In this document: piece after piece, positions 39,554-51,473 of the stretch
Numbering within the stretch: the stretch's first letter is position 1
Layout of the letters: each line of letters begins with the position of its first letter
Assembly: GCA_003254905.1 (NCBI GenBank)
Contig: QANU01102670.1
Span: 760,993 to 824,992, forward strand
DNA: 64,000 nt
Direction of reading: 5' to 3'
Source of the DNA: Nissolia schottii
Taxonomy: Eukaryota; Streptophyta; Magnoliopsida; Fabales; Fabaceae
Notes under the pieces: generated by a model
Databases searched by the model: none
What the model was told of the DNA's origin: nothing
The model's input: the letters and a program-made list of their open reading frames with translations, nothing else
Made by a program: the position numbers and the translations under genes

Positions 39554-40086
39554 GCATGCACAAACTTTATAAGCATCTATGCACAAACCTTTACATGGAT
39601 CATACATTCTAAAATTCATCACACTCATGGATGCACAAACTTTATTAGCATTTGTGCACAAACTTTATGTAGTAGAATGCACAAACATTACTCATTTATG
39701 TTCACAAACCTTTACATGGATCATACATTCTAGAATTCATTAGACTCTTTGATGCACGAACTTCATAAGCTTATGTGCACAAGCTTTATGTAGTAGAATG
39801 CACAAACATTACACGCTTATGCGCACAAACCTTTACTTGGATCATACATTTCAGAATTCATTAGACTCTTTGATGCACAAACTTTATAAGTATATGTGCA
39901 CAACCTTTATGTAGTAGAATGCACAAACATTACTCGCTTTTGTTCACAACCTTTACACGGACCATATATTCCAAAATTCATTAGACTCTTCGATGCACAA
40001 ACTTTATAAGCATCTGTGCACAAACTTTATGTAGTATAATGCACAAATATTATGTAGTATAAACATTACACGCTTATGTTCACAAG
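39554..40086. repeat. Minisatellite, ~121-bp period, ~4.5 copies
   Basis: Units start with GATGCACAAACTTTAT at about 39630, 39751, 39872 and 39992, giving periods of 121, 121 and 120 bp. A shorter leading unit starts at about 39554 and the trailing unit is truncated. Each unit contains ATGCACAAAC several times, plus CCTTTAC, TGGATCATACATT and GAATTCATTAGACTC. Copies differ by scattered substitutions, so the array is not very recent. Confidence 0.9.
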
Positions 40087-40226
40087 TATGACATTTCATA
40101 AGTAATTGTCCACTTAAGCATCTGTAACAAGTAAACCACCATTGTTAAAGGTAGACTTCATCTATTTTAAAAGAAAATCAACATTTTATCATCTTAATTT
40201 TATTTTAATCAACTTTCACATGATAG

Positions 40227-40350
40227 GAGGATGAGGATGAGGATGAGGAGGGTGACAATGATGCGAGGATGACGATGATGGGAGAATGACGAGGATAAAT
40301 GTGATAGAATGAAGATGAGAGGATAAGGACGATGACGATGATGGAAAACG
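40227..40350. repeat. GATGAG/GACGAT-rich low-complexity tract
   Basis: A purine-rich imperfect trinucleotide/hexanucleotide repeat (GGATGA, GACGAT). It is read directly and lies just after the minisatellite. Confidence 0.8.
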
Positions 40351-43300
40351 ATGACAGAAATGAGTTCGAGATTGGGTTCACGCTGTTTATAATTTTAGAA
40401 ACTATACAAAATACATATCTTGATCATTAATTACGTATAATTGGAAGTTGTATGTACGGGTAGATGCAAATTGGATGTACATAAAATATTTTTGATATGA
40501 TGTTTTAGTATGAATATATTATGGATCTATGGAGCTTCAAAGTGGTAATTCGGACTTATGTGTCCTTTTTTAGTCATAAGTTATTATTCTGTTTTTGTAA
40601 TCTATCATTGTAGAGTGAAATAAAAGTTTTGTTATTTAGATTTATTGATAATAAAATATCATATCGAGTGATCATCATTTCATCTAATAATAGATAATTA
40701 TTGAGTATAATCTTCTCTTTCTCCCTTTCTTACCTTTGGATATTTTGCAAGTATTGGGTAGCTATTGATTATTGGACATATGCTACTAGCATTTGACCCA
40801 ATAAATGTGAGTTATTAATGAGGTTTATATACTTTCATGGAAAAAATGCTGTATATATTAATTATGATGCTCAAAACAATTGATAATTTAGTCTTTTGCA
40901 CAAGATCCATTTTTACTGTATATCCTATGTGAGAGGCAGATCTAGCTAGAGTTTGACAGTAGTCTATTGCTGAGATTCAAGATATGGGACTAACTAGTCC
41001 AGTTAAGAAATCTTAGAAGTCCTACAAGAAAAGAGTAGTGGTATTTCTGTAATCCCCATAATATAATACTGACAGCCCCCTGTGTCTTCATGTAATTCTA
41101 GAAGATGTACTATTTTAATTTGCATAAAGTCCTTGACCTTGATATTTTTGCACTGCACTCTTCAGGTAAATAGTTTTATAAAAGAGTAATATTATTTGTT
41201 ATTTATTTAAGGTTTAACTAACAAGTGTTTTTAGAGTACTTATTAAGAAATTTAAGGTGAAATGATCTCATTAAAAAAACAAAATTGATAAATCATAAAT
41301 ACAATATTAATCATTAAAATTCACAAATCATTATATTTTGGTTCCCACTGGTTAGCAATTTTTTTTAATGCCCAACACAACCTTATAAAAACCGTGCTCA
41401 CTTATTTTCTTTTTCCACATTGAATTCATGATTTTGTGAGTGGACAAATATTTCATACTCGTAAAACATATTTAATACATATTCCAATTACAATATCAAT
41501 CATTAGTTTTAATTTGTAAAGTTTTCAAAAATATATTTTATTTAAAAAATATAATGGTTGATAATGCCTTTGATGTGTGCATTAAATATGCTCTACAAAC
41601 ATATAAATATTTCTCTTTTGAATGTGAGTGTAGTTTTTACATAGAAAAAAAATATATAAATAATATTACAGTTTTGTTAACTAATACTCTTAGGGCATTG
41701 CTTAAAAAGTTAAAAAAAAAATTAAGTTTATAAAACATTCAATATCATTAAAACATACAAGTTTTACAATTTTTAATACAAAATTATGCTTTCTTAACAA
41801 GTGCCTATATCCTTCTTTTTTTTTTTTTTTCAATAAAAGCATCAACACCTTCTCATTTTTAAAATGAAAATAAAAATTATGTTTCTTATTTTGCTCTTTC
41901 ATTTTTATTTTGAAAATGAGATGACATTGATGCCCAATAAAATAAAAACTTAAACTTCTTAATTTGGAGTGAGATTCCTCAAAGGGGATAAAAGCTGATG
42001 GTCTAGTTTATCGAATGGCCATTGGCCCAAAACAAACTTAGGTTCATGTCATGTCTTACCCTAGGATGAGTTAGACCCTTAGATGTATTTGGTAAAAGTT
42101 TGGCTTGAGATAAAAATAAAAAATAATAATTTTTCATGAATTAAATTGAGAACTAGAGCACACAGTAACGTCTTCTCCATTGCATGATTTTGCATGTGTA
42201 TGGTTGATAGTCAGAAGAGAAAAAAAATAATAATTTAGTTTCAGAATCTAAACATACTAATAATTTCCAAGATCCTACTTGTGGAATGTAGGGGTTTAAA
42301 TCATCTAAAATAATGAAGTAAAGAGAATGACTCATTCTTATTTTATTAATTTAAGGAAACATTTGGTACATTGTGCCCAAAATTATAGGATTACTTTTTA
42401 AAAAAATTATCACTTGTTAAATTACTGTTAATGTTACATTATGTGTTTGGTATGTATGTGTTGTGTAACTGAGAATTTACATTACCTTGTTTCAAGGGTA
42501 TTGATATCCTGTGATTACATGTGACTAAGAACTAGTCGTGTGTACCGTTGAAATATAAAAATATATTGATACCCTTGAAAACACTAGGGTACCGAAAGAA
42601 TAACATACTTGTATTATTATTATTGTTGTTGTTATTACTTTTATTATTATTTATTTATAATTTTTATTATTACAATTTTTTCATTATTATTTTTATAATA
42701 ATAATCATTATTTATTATTATTATTATTTAGGATTATCTATAGATCATAATTGAGATAGACACTTCCCATGTAAACAAGATGAATTACCTGAATAATTCA
42801 AGTTAATAACAATCATGTCATATCAAACATATTAATGTGAATTATTAAATAATTTGAAAGTCAAATTACTGATAATGTAAGTATATTATCGTACGTCAAA
42901 TGTCAACTAAGATTAAAATCTCTAATTTTACCCGGTAAAATATGATTTTAGAGAATCTTATCCTATAGAGAGTAGGTTTTAGTACTCTCGTGTTTGGTTT
43001 TTTAGATTTTTTGTATACATATGATAAAAAAGGAAACAATAAGGCCCAGAAGATAGTGCCCATATGGTCCTCACGCACCATAGGCTTTGGTTTGTTAGAT
43101 GCAGCCATGTTGATTTTTTAGTTCTTGGAATTTTTGACTGACGTGTTTTTTTCTTCTATATGTATGTATGTATAGGCTGAGTAATCTGGTATTCATCAAG
43201 CAAACTTGAATTGTTGTCATTCAAAATGTCAACAGTCATGGCTAGTGCTAAGTTGAGCAAACTTGAAATTTGGTTAGCTAGACCATCTGGCAATGCAAAA

Positions 43301-43968
43301 TATCTATCCATCTATATGATAAATTAAATTTGATATTTCTTACTTTGATATCTATCAAAATTTAAGAGTATCGGTACCTTATAATTATTTGTGATTAATA
43401 ATCAATCATGTATTCTACTAACTCTAATTTCTTATTATTTTAAATTTTGGAATAAATTATGGCTACTGATATACAATGAATATCTATATCATTATAAAAA
43501 CTTAGATACTAAAACAAAAACCTATTGATATATTAATATATATTATTGATTGATAAGAATTTAACTTTGATATATTGACCGGGTAATAAATATTGACATA
43601 ATCATTAGATTAATTTTTTTTTTCATGACTTTTCATCCTTATATTGTGGTGGACTAATCTCTTATTATTAAACTAAACCTCAGTTGGTGATCAATTTTTT
43701 TTTATAACATAAATTAGTATACTAAATATCAACATCTGTAAAGAATTAGAGATAAAATCTAACATTAGTTACTTACTTAAAAAGAAAAAACTAACATTAT
43801 GTTATGAATTAATTTATATACTTGGCCTGTTTTGGCATTTAATTTTCTTTTTCCAATTATTATTATTATTAAGAATTTTTTAAGTATTTAAAAAAATTAC
43901 AAGAAAAATAAAATAGAAAATATATTTAATTATATATTTAAAAATTAATAATAATTTTAAAATAATAA

Positions 43969-44375
43969 TCTACATTAACTAAATAATAGGGCTTTTTCCA
44001 CCACTACTTTTGGAGGGAAATTTTCCACCAAAGCTCACTAAACTCCACTAAATGTTTTCTAATTTATATTTTAACATTCTCACATCTAAAATAAAAATCA
44101 TTTAAAATTTAGAAAAATAAAAAAATTCAAACTAAAATTTCTCTAACATAAAATTTTCAAATTCAAATTTTAAAAATTTCTTAACAACTAAAATAAATAC
44201 TATTTAATTTTTACAAAAAAATCTATAAATGTTGATATATTGTATTCAAAATTATTCTCATATACTTTAAAAAAAATACCACTTAATTTTATATGTTCAA
44301 GTCTATTATAGATGGACGTACAAACACATATATTTAAATAAGTTCGCGTAAGTGTAATACACAGGTACTATACGT
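43969..44375 (+). mobile_element. Non-autonomous Helitron (copy B, 3' end degraded)
   Basis: The 5' end is A|TCTACATTAACTAAA. The body matches copy A (271-640) through most of its length. The terminal hairpin GTGTAATACAC lies at 44352-44362, but the expected CTAG is mutated, so the right edge is approximate. Confidence 0.65.
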
Positions 44376-44788
44376 ATATTTAATATTAGTCTAGTGGTGA
44401 GAGGTTTGAGTAATATGTATATGAGGTCATATTTTAAACTTCGTTACAATCAATGTAATTCCTAAAGTACAAAAAATATACATTTAATTAATTATTTAAA
44501 GATAAATACAATTTTTAAGCCAACTAATATTTTATTATCAACATTTTCATTTCAATTATATTTTTTGAAATTTATATTTACTTTTATTTATTTTTAAAAT
44601 AAAAAATATAAAAAATACATTGTTAAAAAAGTGACTGTAATTTCATTAGAGAAATGAAATCTCTCATTTTTAATCAATAATTGGTATTGTTATTCCTTTA
44701 AATGATTCAAAATTCATCTTCATGTTTTTAATATTTAAATATAGCCGCATTAAACATTAACCCATTTTGACAATAAGTGTGAAACTAA

Positions 44789-45058
44789 TCTATATTAACT
44801 AAAAAAACATAGTATTTTTTACCACTAATTTTGGAGGGAATTTTTTTGTATAAATTATTTTCACTAAATTCTACTAAATATTTTTTAATTCAAATTTAAA
44901 ATTTCACCAAACTTATTCTATTTGACCCACTAAATCTTTCATAATTTAAAATTAACATTTTCTTACTTTTAACATTTTAAAAAAATAATTTATATAAAAA
45001 CAAGATCAACAACTTTAAAATAATTTTTTTTTTGTACATACCACAAGTATTAAACTAG
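44789..45058 (+). mobile_element. Non-autonomous Helitron (copy C)
   Basis: The 5' end A|TCTATATTAACTAAA is nearly identical to copy B, followed by the shared TTTTGGAGGGAA motif. The 3' end is TTAAACTAG with a host T at 45059, so insertion is between A and T as Helitrons require. The terminal hairpin is weak. About 270 bp, no coding capacity. Confidence 0.65.
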
Positions 45059-46096
45059 TGCTCCTAAAATTCAACTTTCTTTTAATAACAATATTTCATC
45101 AAGAATTCAAGTGCTATCTATTGACGGTGTAAAGATGAATAAATTGAATTCAATTGTGATGCATAATAATAATTAAAGACTTAATAATAATTGTAAAAGA
45201 AATAAATAATATTACAAAAAGTAATTAAATATATTGAACCATGACTAAATGAGAAATTCCCGTAGTGCAACAAAAATTATATACAAGGAAATTTACGATA
45301 ATGAAAAAGTTTAATTAATAAAGTTTCTTTTACATTGTCATATAAATTTAATTGAGGAAACATATAAAAAATTTTACACGATCAATGAATAATAATTAAA
45401 TTCTACTATTATTAAAATACATATTACTAATAATTTTAATAGTTAACTATAATAATGATACAAATTTATAAACATTTATTAATAATTTTAAATAAATTTT
45501 ATAAATATTTTTTTATTATAGTTATTGACTTTAAATATTTTTTATCCTATAATTATTATTCATTTTGACTATATTCCTTCATTTATTTTTATTTTGACAA
45601 AATAAAATATAAAATATAACAATTAATAAGACAATACAAAAAAGATTTGAATCATCTCATATTAAAATTGGTCAAAAATTTTGGACAAGTGAAACCATCA
45701 TAAGATAAATAAGACCCAATTCAAATATTTGTCTATTTTTCTGTTAATATAATTAAACATGATCATTTTTTACATAAAAAAATTCATTTAAAAAAACACA
45801 ATTTATAGTATTTTTTTTGTTGTTTACCATAACTTGTGAGATTAGTCAAACATATTATATGTCTTCTATAAATAGTGAATACAACTCCTTAAACATATGC
45901 TTTAATATAAGTTTGAGAAATATATCACTTTAATTATTAACTCTCAACGTATCATCTGCTAGTCTAAATCTGAGTAAATAAAAATATAAAAAATATTATT
46001 ATAATAAAACATGATATATGAAGTGCCGCAAGAAAAATCCGAAGGAAGGGGTTAGCACAAGTCCAGCTGGACGAGGACATCCGTGTCATTTTCCAA

Positions 46097-46157
46097 TTAG
46101 GGTTTCCATCTTTTGCCCAAAGGGTGCATCTCCAAGATTCAGATTGGGAAACCCTAA
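46097..46157. promoter_or_regulatory. Two telo-box motifs upstream of the ECT2-like gene
   Basis: TTAGGGTTT at 46097-46105 and AAACCCTAA at 46149-46157 are inverted copies of the plant telo-box. Telo-boxes are common in promoters of growth and translation genes. Position is about 480-540 bp before the start codon. Activity is inferred. Confidence 0.5.
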
Positions 46158-46431
46158 TATCACGCACCGCCTTACTCAAACCCACGCGACAGACCAATGA
46201 AAACCCCAACCCTCACAACTTCTGTAAAAACACGAAAACCCAATGAGCATCCACCACGTGGCCAAATCCGCCAATGACAAAGCCACAATGAGATCACAAC
46301 GCGACCTGCGGGTGAGGCAGGTGTGAGTGCGAATAGAGAGCGTTGTGGTGCTATTTGAATCACCGCTTTTGGATGAACAAAACCCTCTCTCCCCAAAAAC
46401 CCAAACCCTTGGCGGCTGCGAGACCCGTTGT

Positions 46432-46451
46432 TCTCTCTCTCTCTCTCTCTT
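46432..46451. repeat. (CT)10 tract in ECT2-like 5' leader
   Basis: A 20-bp CT repeat about 190 bp upstream of the start codon, within a pyrimidine-rich stretch that is likely 5' UTR. Confidence 0.8.
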
Positions 46452-46639
46452 CCTATCATTTATTTTTTTTCTCTTTCGTCTCTCGCTCCTCTCTAGGGTT
46501 TCTCTACTCTTCGATTTTGGGGCTTAAACCCTCGATTTCGATTCCCTCTGTTCGGATTCAGATTCGGATTTTAGGGGGCGCTCTGTTTCTTCGTTTCTGC
46601 ATCCGAAGAACCGGAAGATCTCGAGGTTGATTTTGGAAC

Positions 46640-49600
46640 ATGGCCACCGTTGCTAGTCCCGCGGATCGTATCCTTCTCTTTGTGTTTTTGGTTTGCCTCA
46701 GCTGTGAAATTCATTTACTTTGCTGTTTCTTTCTTGATCTGCTGTCGCGTGCCGTGGTCTGGATCGAATGGGTTTATGCTTTCTTGTGATGTGTGGTAGG
46801 GTTTTTGCTGCTGTTATGTTTGGTCGTCGATTTGGAGATGTGTGCTGCGTGCTTGATGATTTTTGTGTTTTGTTGTGTGTTTGAATTTTGATTTTGTATT
46901 GACTTTAATGGCTTGGAATCCTGTGTGAATTGTGCGCTTAGGTTATTGATTTTTTGGGGGGTTTTCTGTAATTCTTATAAATCTGTAAGTTTTAGGTCTA
47001 GGTTTTCTGCCAGCTGAGAACTTGATTTTGCGAGAATTTTTGTGTTCCTTCACTTTATTGTTGCACAGAAGCAACTGATTTGTTGCAGAAGTTGTCATTA
47101 GAAGCTCAGCCCAAGGCCTTGGAAATACCCGAGCCTACCAAGAAGGTGAACATTTGTTTTTTATTTTTATTTCATTTTGGTAGGAATTCGTGGTTTTGCG
47201 CACGTAAGTGATTATTATAGCTTTTGATATATTGCCGAAGTAACAGCTGATAATAATTGAAAATTTGTTCGTGCCTGGATGTGTTTTCTTGGTAAACTGT
47301 GTGGTCTTTAGTTGACCTTTTACAATTTTGTGTAGGCTACCGGCAATCAATTTGGATCAGTTGATTCGGGGAATGCTGCAAATGGCCAGATCCCGTCATA
47401 TGATCGGTCTGCAACTCCAGTGTTACAAGATTTCATTGATCCCACCATGTGTTACCTTCCGAATGGTTACCCTTCTACTGCCTATTATTATGGTGGTGAG
47501 TTTTTGGATAAATATTGCAGAAACAATGACTTTGGATGCCTGTTGTTGAAATTTGATTTGCAATCTGTAGGATGTATAAAGCAGAAAAACAAGCATTTCA
47601 CCATTGAATGTGTTTCTATTGTAGGAAATGAGTGGACTGGTAATGAGTGGGATGATTATTCCAGATATGTGAATTCAGATGGAGTTGATATGACTTCTGT
47701 AAGTTGTTCCTCCCTTTGTCCAAGTTTTTGTGATGTCTGGCTGCCTGTTGCTAATGTTTTTATTTGCATTCATTTTGGTGTTCTGTCAGGGTGTTTATGG
47801 AGATAACGGGTCTCTTGTTTATCACCATGGATATGGATATGCACCCTATGGCCCCTATTCTCCAGCAGGGTCCCCAGTTCCAACCTTAGGAAATGATGGC
47901 CAGTTGTATGGACCTCAACACTATCAGTATCCTCCATATTTTCAGCCGTTGACTCCAACCAGCGGACCATTCACACCTACTCCTGCTGTCCCTTCTCAGG
48001 GTGAGGTTCCTGCCTCTGTAGCTGCTGATCAAAAACCTCTACCTGTGGAAGCAGCAAATGGAAATTCAAATGGTGTCACTAATGGTGGAAGTACGAAAGG
48101 TAATGTTGGTTTTTCTCCTTTTAAATTGGCCTAATTACTGTTCCTATTTTGTTTCCAATTACTCATATGAAATGGCTGCTGAGCCAGGTCGCGGTCCTAC
48201 TTCAGGTTATCAGGATCCAAGATTTGGTTTTGATGGAGTGCGTTCACCTATCCCATGGCTTGATGCCCCACTATTTTCAGATGGGCAGCCAAGACCTGTA
48301 AGTAGCACAACAATCACATCGTCAGTATCAAGTGGCAATAACCTTAATGCTTCGAGGAACCAGAGTTACCGCCCCAATTCTCAATTTATGGTATGCATGA
48401 TGATTTTTTTGCTTGCTCTGTCAGTCGTAGATATTATTGTATCAAGCTGTTGCTTTTCTGTATTGTTTATGGTTAATTTGAATTTGTTGTTTTATTATTT
48501 TGTTAGGGCTTGCACCATCCTAGACCAATGCCTGCCATTGGAGCCACCCATGGCTACCTTAATAGGATGTATCCAAACAAGTTATATGGTGGTCAGTATG
48601 GAAACACTATGAGATCTGGTATGGGTTATGGAACACATGGGTATGATTCTCGCACAAATGGACGGTCTTGGCTAGCTGTTGACAGTAAATACAAAACTAG
48701 GGGACGTGGTGGTGGTTACTTTGGCTATGGCAATGAGAACATGGATGGCTTGAATGAACTGAACAGGGGTCCTAGGGCCAAGAGCAGTAAGAACCAAAAG
48801 GGTTTTGCTCCAACAATTCTGGCAGTTAAGGGACAGAATTTGCCAACCAATCAAAGCACTGACGAGGAGAAAGACAAGACCAGTGCTGTTCCAGACCGTG
48901 AACAATATAACAAAGCTGATTTTCCAGAAGAATACACTGATGCCAAGTTTTTTATTATCAAGTCTTACAGCGAGGATGATATCCATAAAAGTATCAAGTA
49001 TAATGTGTGGGCAAGTACACAAAATGGCAACAAGAAGCTTGATGCTGCATACCAGGAGGCCCAGCAGAAACCTGGTGGCTGCCCAGTTTTCCTTTTCTTC
49101 TCGGTAAGCGTCTTGGTGTTTGTGTTGTTTTTATTTCCTTTGTTTCTTCTGTAAGTTTTGTCTAATATATTTAATGCTTGTGCAGGTTAATACCAGTGGG
49201 CAATTTGTTGGTCTTGCAGAGATGGTTGGTCCAGTTGATTTTAACAAGAGTGTTGAGTATTGGCAGCAAGACAAGTGGAATGGTTGTTTCCCTCTCAAGT
49301 GGCACATTGTTAAGGATGTTCCTAACAATTTGTTAAGGCACATCACCTTGGACAACAATGAGAACAAACCTGTCACCAACAGTAGGGATACACAGGAGGT
49401 AATACAGTTCGGCTTACATAGTTGATAGTTCCTTGTACCTTTTCAACTTCTCATCTACATTTATGCTCTGTAGGTTATGTTGGAGCCAGGGCTGAAATTG
49501 ATCAAAATTTTCAAGGAATATACCAGCAAGACCTGCATTCTGGATGACTTTGGTTTTTATGAGGCCCGTCAGAAGACAATTTTGGAGAAGAAAGCAAAGC

Positions 49601-49985
49601 AACAATACCCAAAGCAGGTTAGTCATCTTTCAAGCATTCTAGTCTCTGCTCCTCCTATTATATGTTATGCTTGTGGAATTTATCTGAAAATAATTCATAC
49701 TGTTCTCTTAATATATATTTTTAATGTTATCTTAATCCTTCCAATGTGCAGGTCTGGGAAGGAAAGCCGACTGAGGAGAAGATTGAGGTTAATGGGGAAG
49801 TTAAAGATAAAAAATCTGAAGTCCCATCCGAATTGCTGGAGTCTGCTCTGGTGGAGAAGGAAAATGATGACCTCAAACCATCTGAGAATGGAGCTGTTGC
49901 TAAAGCTGGAGATGCCCCGAAGGGTGCTAAACCTGCTGTACCTGAGACTAAGATTGTAGCGAATGGGGTTGCTAATGGTTGCTAA
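46640..49985 (+). CDS. ECT2: YTH-domain m6A RNA-binding protein, ECT2-like
   Basis: Ten exons: 46640-46667, 47069-47145, 47336-47495, 47625-47698, 47790-48099, 48188-48390, 48507-49103, 49186-49398, 49474-49617 and 49752-49985. All are GT-AG and phases close to give 679 aa. The N-terminal half is disordered and rich in Tyr, Pro and Gly, the low-complexity region typical of ECT proteins. The YTH domain spans about 430-570, with the m6A aromatic cage Trp452 (VWAST), Trp509 and Trp514 (YWQQDKW) all present. The starting segment MATVA and the segments [10 protein letters not shown] and DSRTNGR match Arabidopsis ECT2. The Lys/Glu-rich tail ends NGVANGC. The family reads m6A in mRNA to control stability and organ growth, mainly in cytoplasm. 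The 28-bp first coding exon is unusual in size but fits the family. Confidence 0.95.
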
Positions 49986-51473
49986 GCTCTACTCTGCTTA
50001 ATGGTGGCGGTCCAACCTTTAATTCAATGTCCAATATTGATCCCTAGCAATATCATATTTGCTACGTGGTTCCGCCCCGAAGGTTGCCTTGCCTTATCCT
50101 GAGTGGCTTGGCGGAGTTAGTTCATAGACTGCTAGCACCAACCCCTTTTCGTTGGGTTTTGTTTACAGTGTTTAGCTCCTAACAGGTTTTCTTACTCCTA
50201 GGGTTTTTGGGTTTTAGGGTTCTGCTTAAGGTGGTTTATATCTTTTGGGTTTTTGTTTGGCCTATTATCCTTTTCTTTCCCTTAATTCTCTTTTTTCCTC
50301 CTTTATTTTACTTTTGGGTGGTCGTTTCCTATCTTCTAAATCTAGATCTACTTTGTTGATGAGCAGCTTGCTTCTGTTACTCTCAACAGAGGTAGAAGCA
50401 AGGTGGGAAATATTGAAATATAGTTGGTTTTTTATGTTTCTTTTCAAAGTTTTCTTATGTCGAATGATTGACTTGCGAATACTGAAGGAAGAATACTTGT
50501 GGACAATCTATTATGTAATAGGATTTTTTTTAGTTATGGTAGTTATGGTATTTCAGTTTAATTAGTCGTCTTTCTAATTTCTCCCGTTGCCAATCTAGAT
50601 TGTTTTTGGAGTAGGCATTTTGCTACCGTAAACGGGTCCAGGCGAGAACTCATTGCTATGTTCACAACTCTTAAACTCTCGGACTGCTTATATCGTACAA
50701 GTTTAAAGCACATTGGGGTTGATTAGATATTGAAATTTGGTGTCTCTATTGGCTTTACATGACTCCGGTGTAAAATAGGTAATAAAATTACGTAGTAGTT
50801 GAATGTGGTTTGGGGGAAGTGGAGGTTGAGTTGCTAGGTGACTAATGCTTGAAGAGTAGTTCAAACATGGGACTCTGTAAGTTGATTGAGGTGGTGACTG
50901 GATGTCAAAGCAAACGAAGGGCTACATTGCCTTTATCCACTCAGCTGACTGCACCTCCTATGAACTGGTTGTTACCCTGCCAAACCATGACCGGATTTTT
51001 CATGAGACGGATCATCACCACTACTGGGACTCGGGGTCTCTCCTGTAAGGGATAGGATCGTACCCACTTGGGCATTCTATAAGAAAGGTAGTGATTCACT
51101 TGCGACAAGGTACTATCAGTGTACCCAGATGGGCATGCTTTAGAGAAGATCGGAAAGCGAGGAAGATAGGCCAAAAGCGATCTACGTCAAATGGCTTTTA
51201 ACCGCCCATCCTTGGGACCATCTTGCGTCGACATCTCCAGGCCAATTCTTGCGATAGTTTCACCACTGAAAGACTACATCTATCAAATCTAATAAGATTA
51301 ATGCAAAGTATTTTTTCTGCATAGGACATCAACATCCTCTCTTAGATAAGTTAATGACACGAAGCAGGTAAAACGATTCAGAACTAATACACCTAGAAGA
51401 TACTAACGAGAGAGAGGAAAAATACATAGCCTTTGTCTAAAATTTTTGTTCCAACTTCCATTTAAAGCAATAA
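49986..51473. other. Spacer between convergent genes
   Basis: The proximal part (to perhaps 50.5 kb) is likely the ECT2-like 3' UTR; it is T-rich with no further coding. The segment at about 50620-51260 is GC-richer and carries a repeated phrase (ACCCACTTGGGCATTCT and ACCCAGATGGGCATGCT at about 51064 and 51122). It has no recognisable gene and may be an old repeat remnant. Confidence 0.5.

Larger units (their letters stand above)
30368..46639. other. 16-kb gene desert with repeats
   Basis: No credible gene. Open frames are AT-driven or repeat-derived. Contents recognised: the triple-palindrome inverted-repeat element (32636-32948), an interspersed repeat (33822-34300), a small MITE (34965-35185), an LTR-like segment (35262-35709), a small inverted repeat (36498-36646), a hAT-like element (38664-39150), the 121-bp minisatellite (39554-40086), a GATGAG-rich tract (40227-40350), a TTA-rich tract (about 42613-42730) and two related Helitrons (43969-44375 and 44789-45058). 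The last ~600 bp contain the ECT2-like promoter. The first few hundred bases contain the kinase promoter and leader. Confidence 0.7.

Noticed and set aside
39383..39733. 116-codon plus-strand open frame
   Set aside because: It is built from the 121-bp minisatellite units; repeated peptide segments reflect the tandem repeat, not a gene.
39554..40086. Repeat array as a CRISPR
   Set aside because: Units are 121 bp and contiguous without unique spacers; the genome is a plant nuclear one.
46172..46459. 95-codon minus-strand frame upstream of the ECT2-like gene
   Set aside because: Lies antisense in the promoter and leader; low-complexity GA-rich start and no family resemblance.
50849..51055. 68-codon plus-strand frame
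   Set aside because: No recognisable domain or splice support; the surrounding GC-richer stretch looks like an old repeat remnant.
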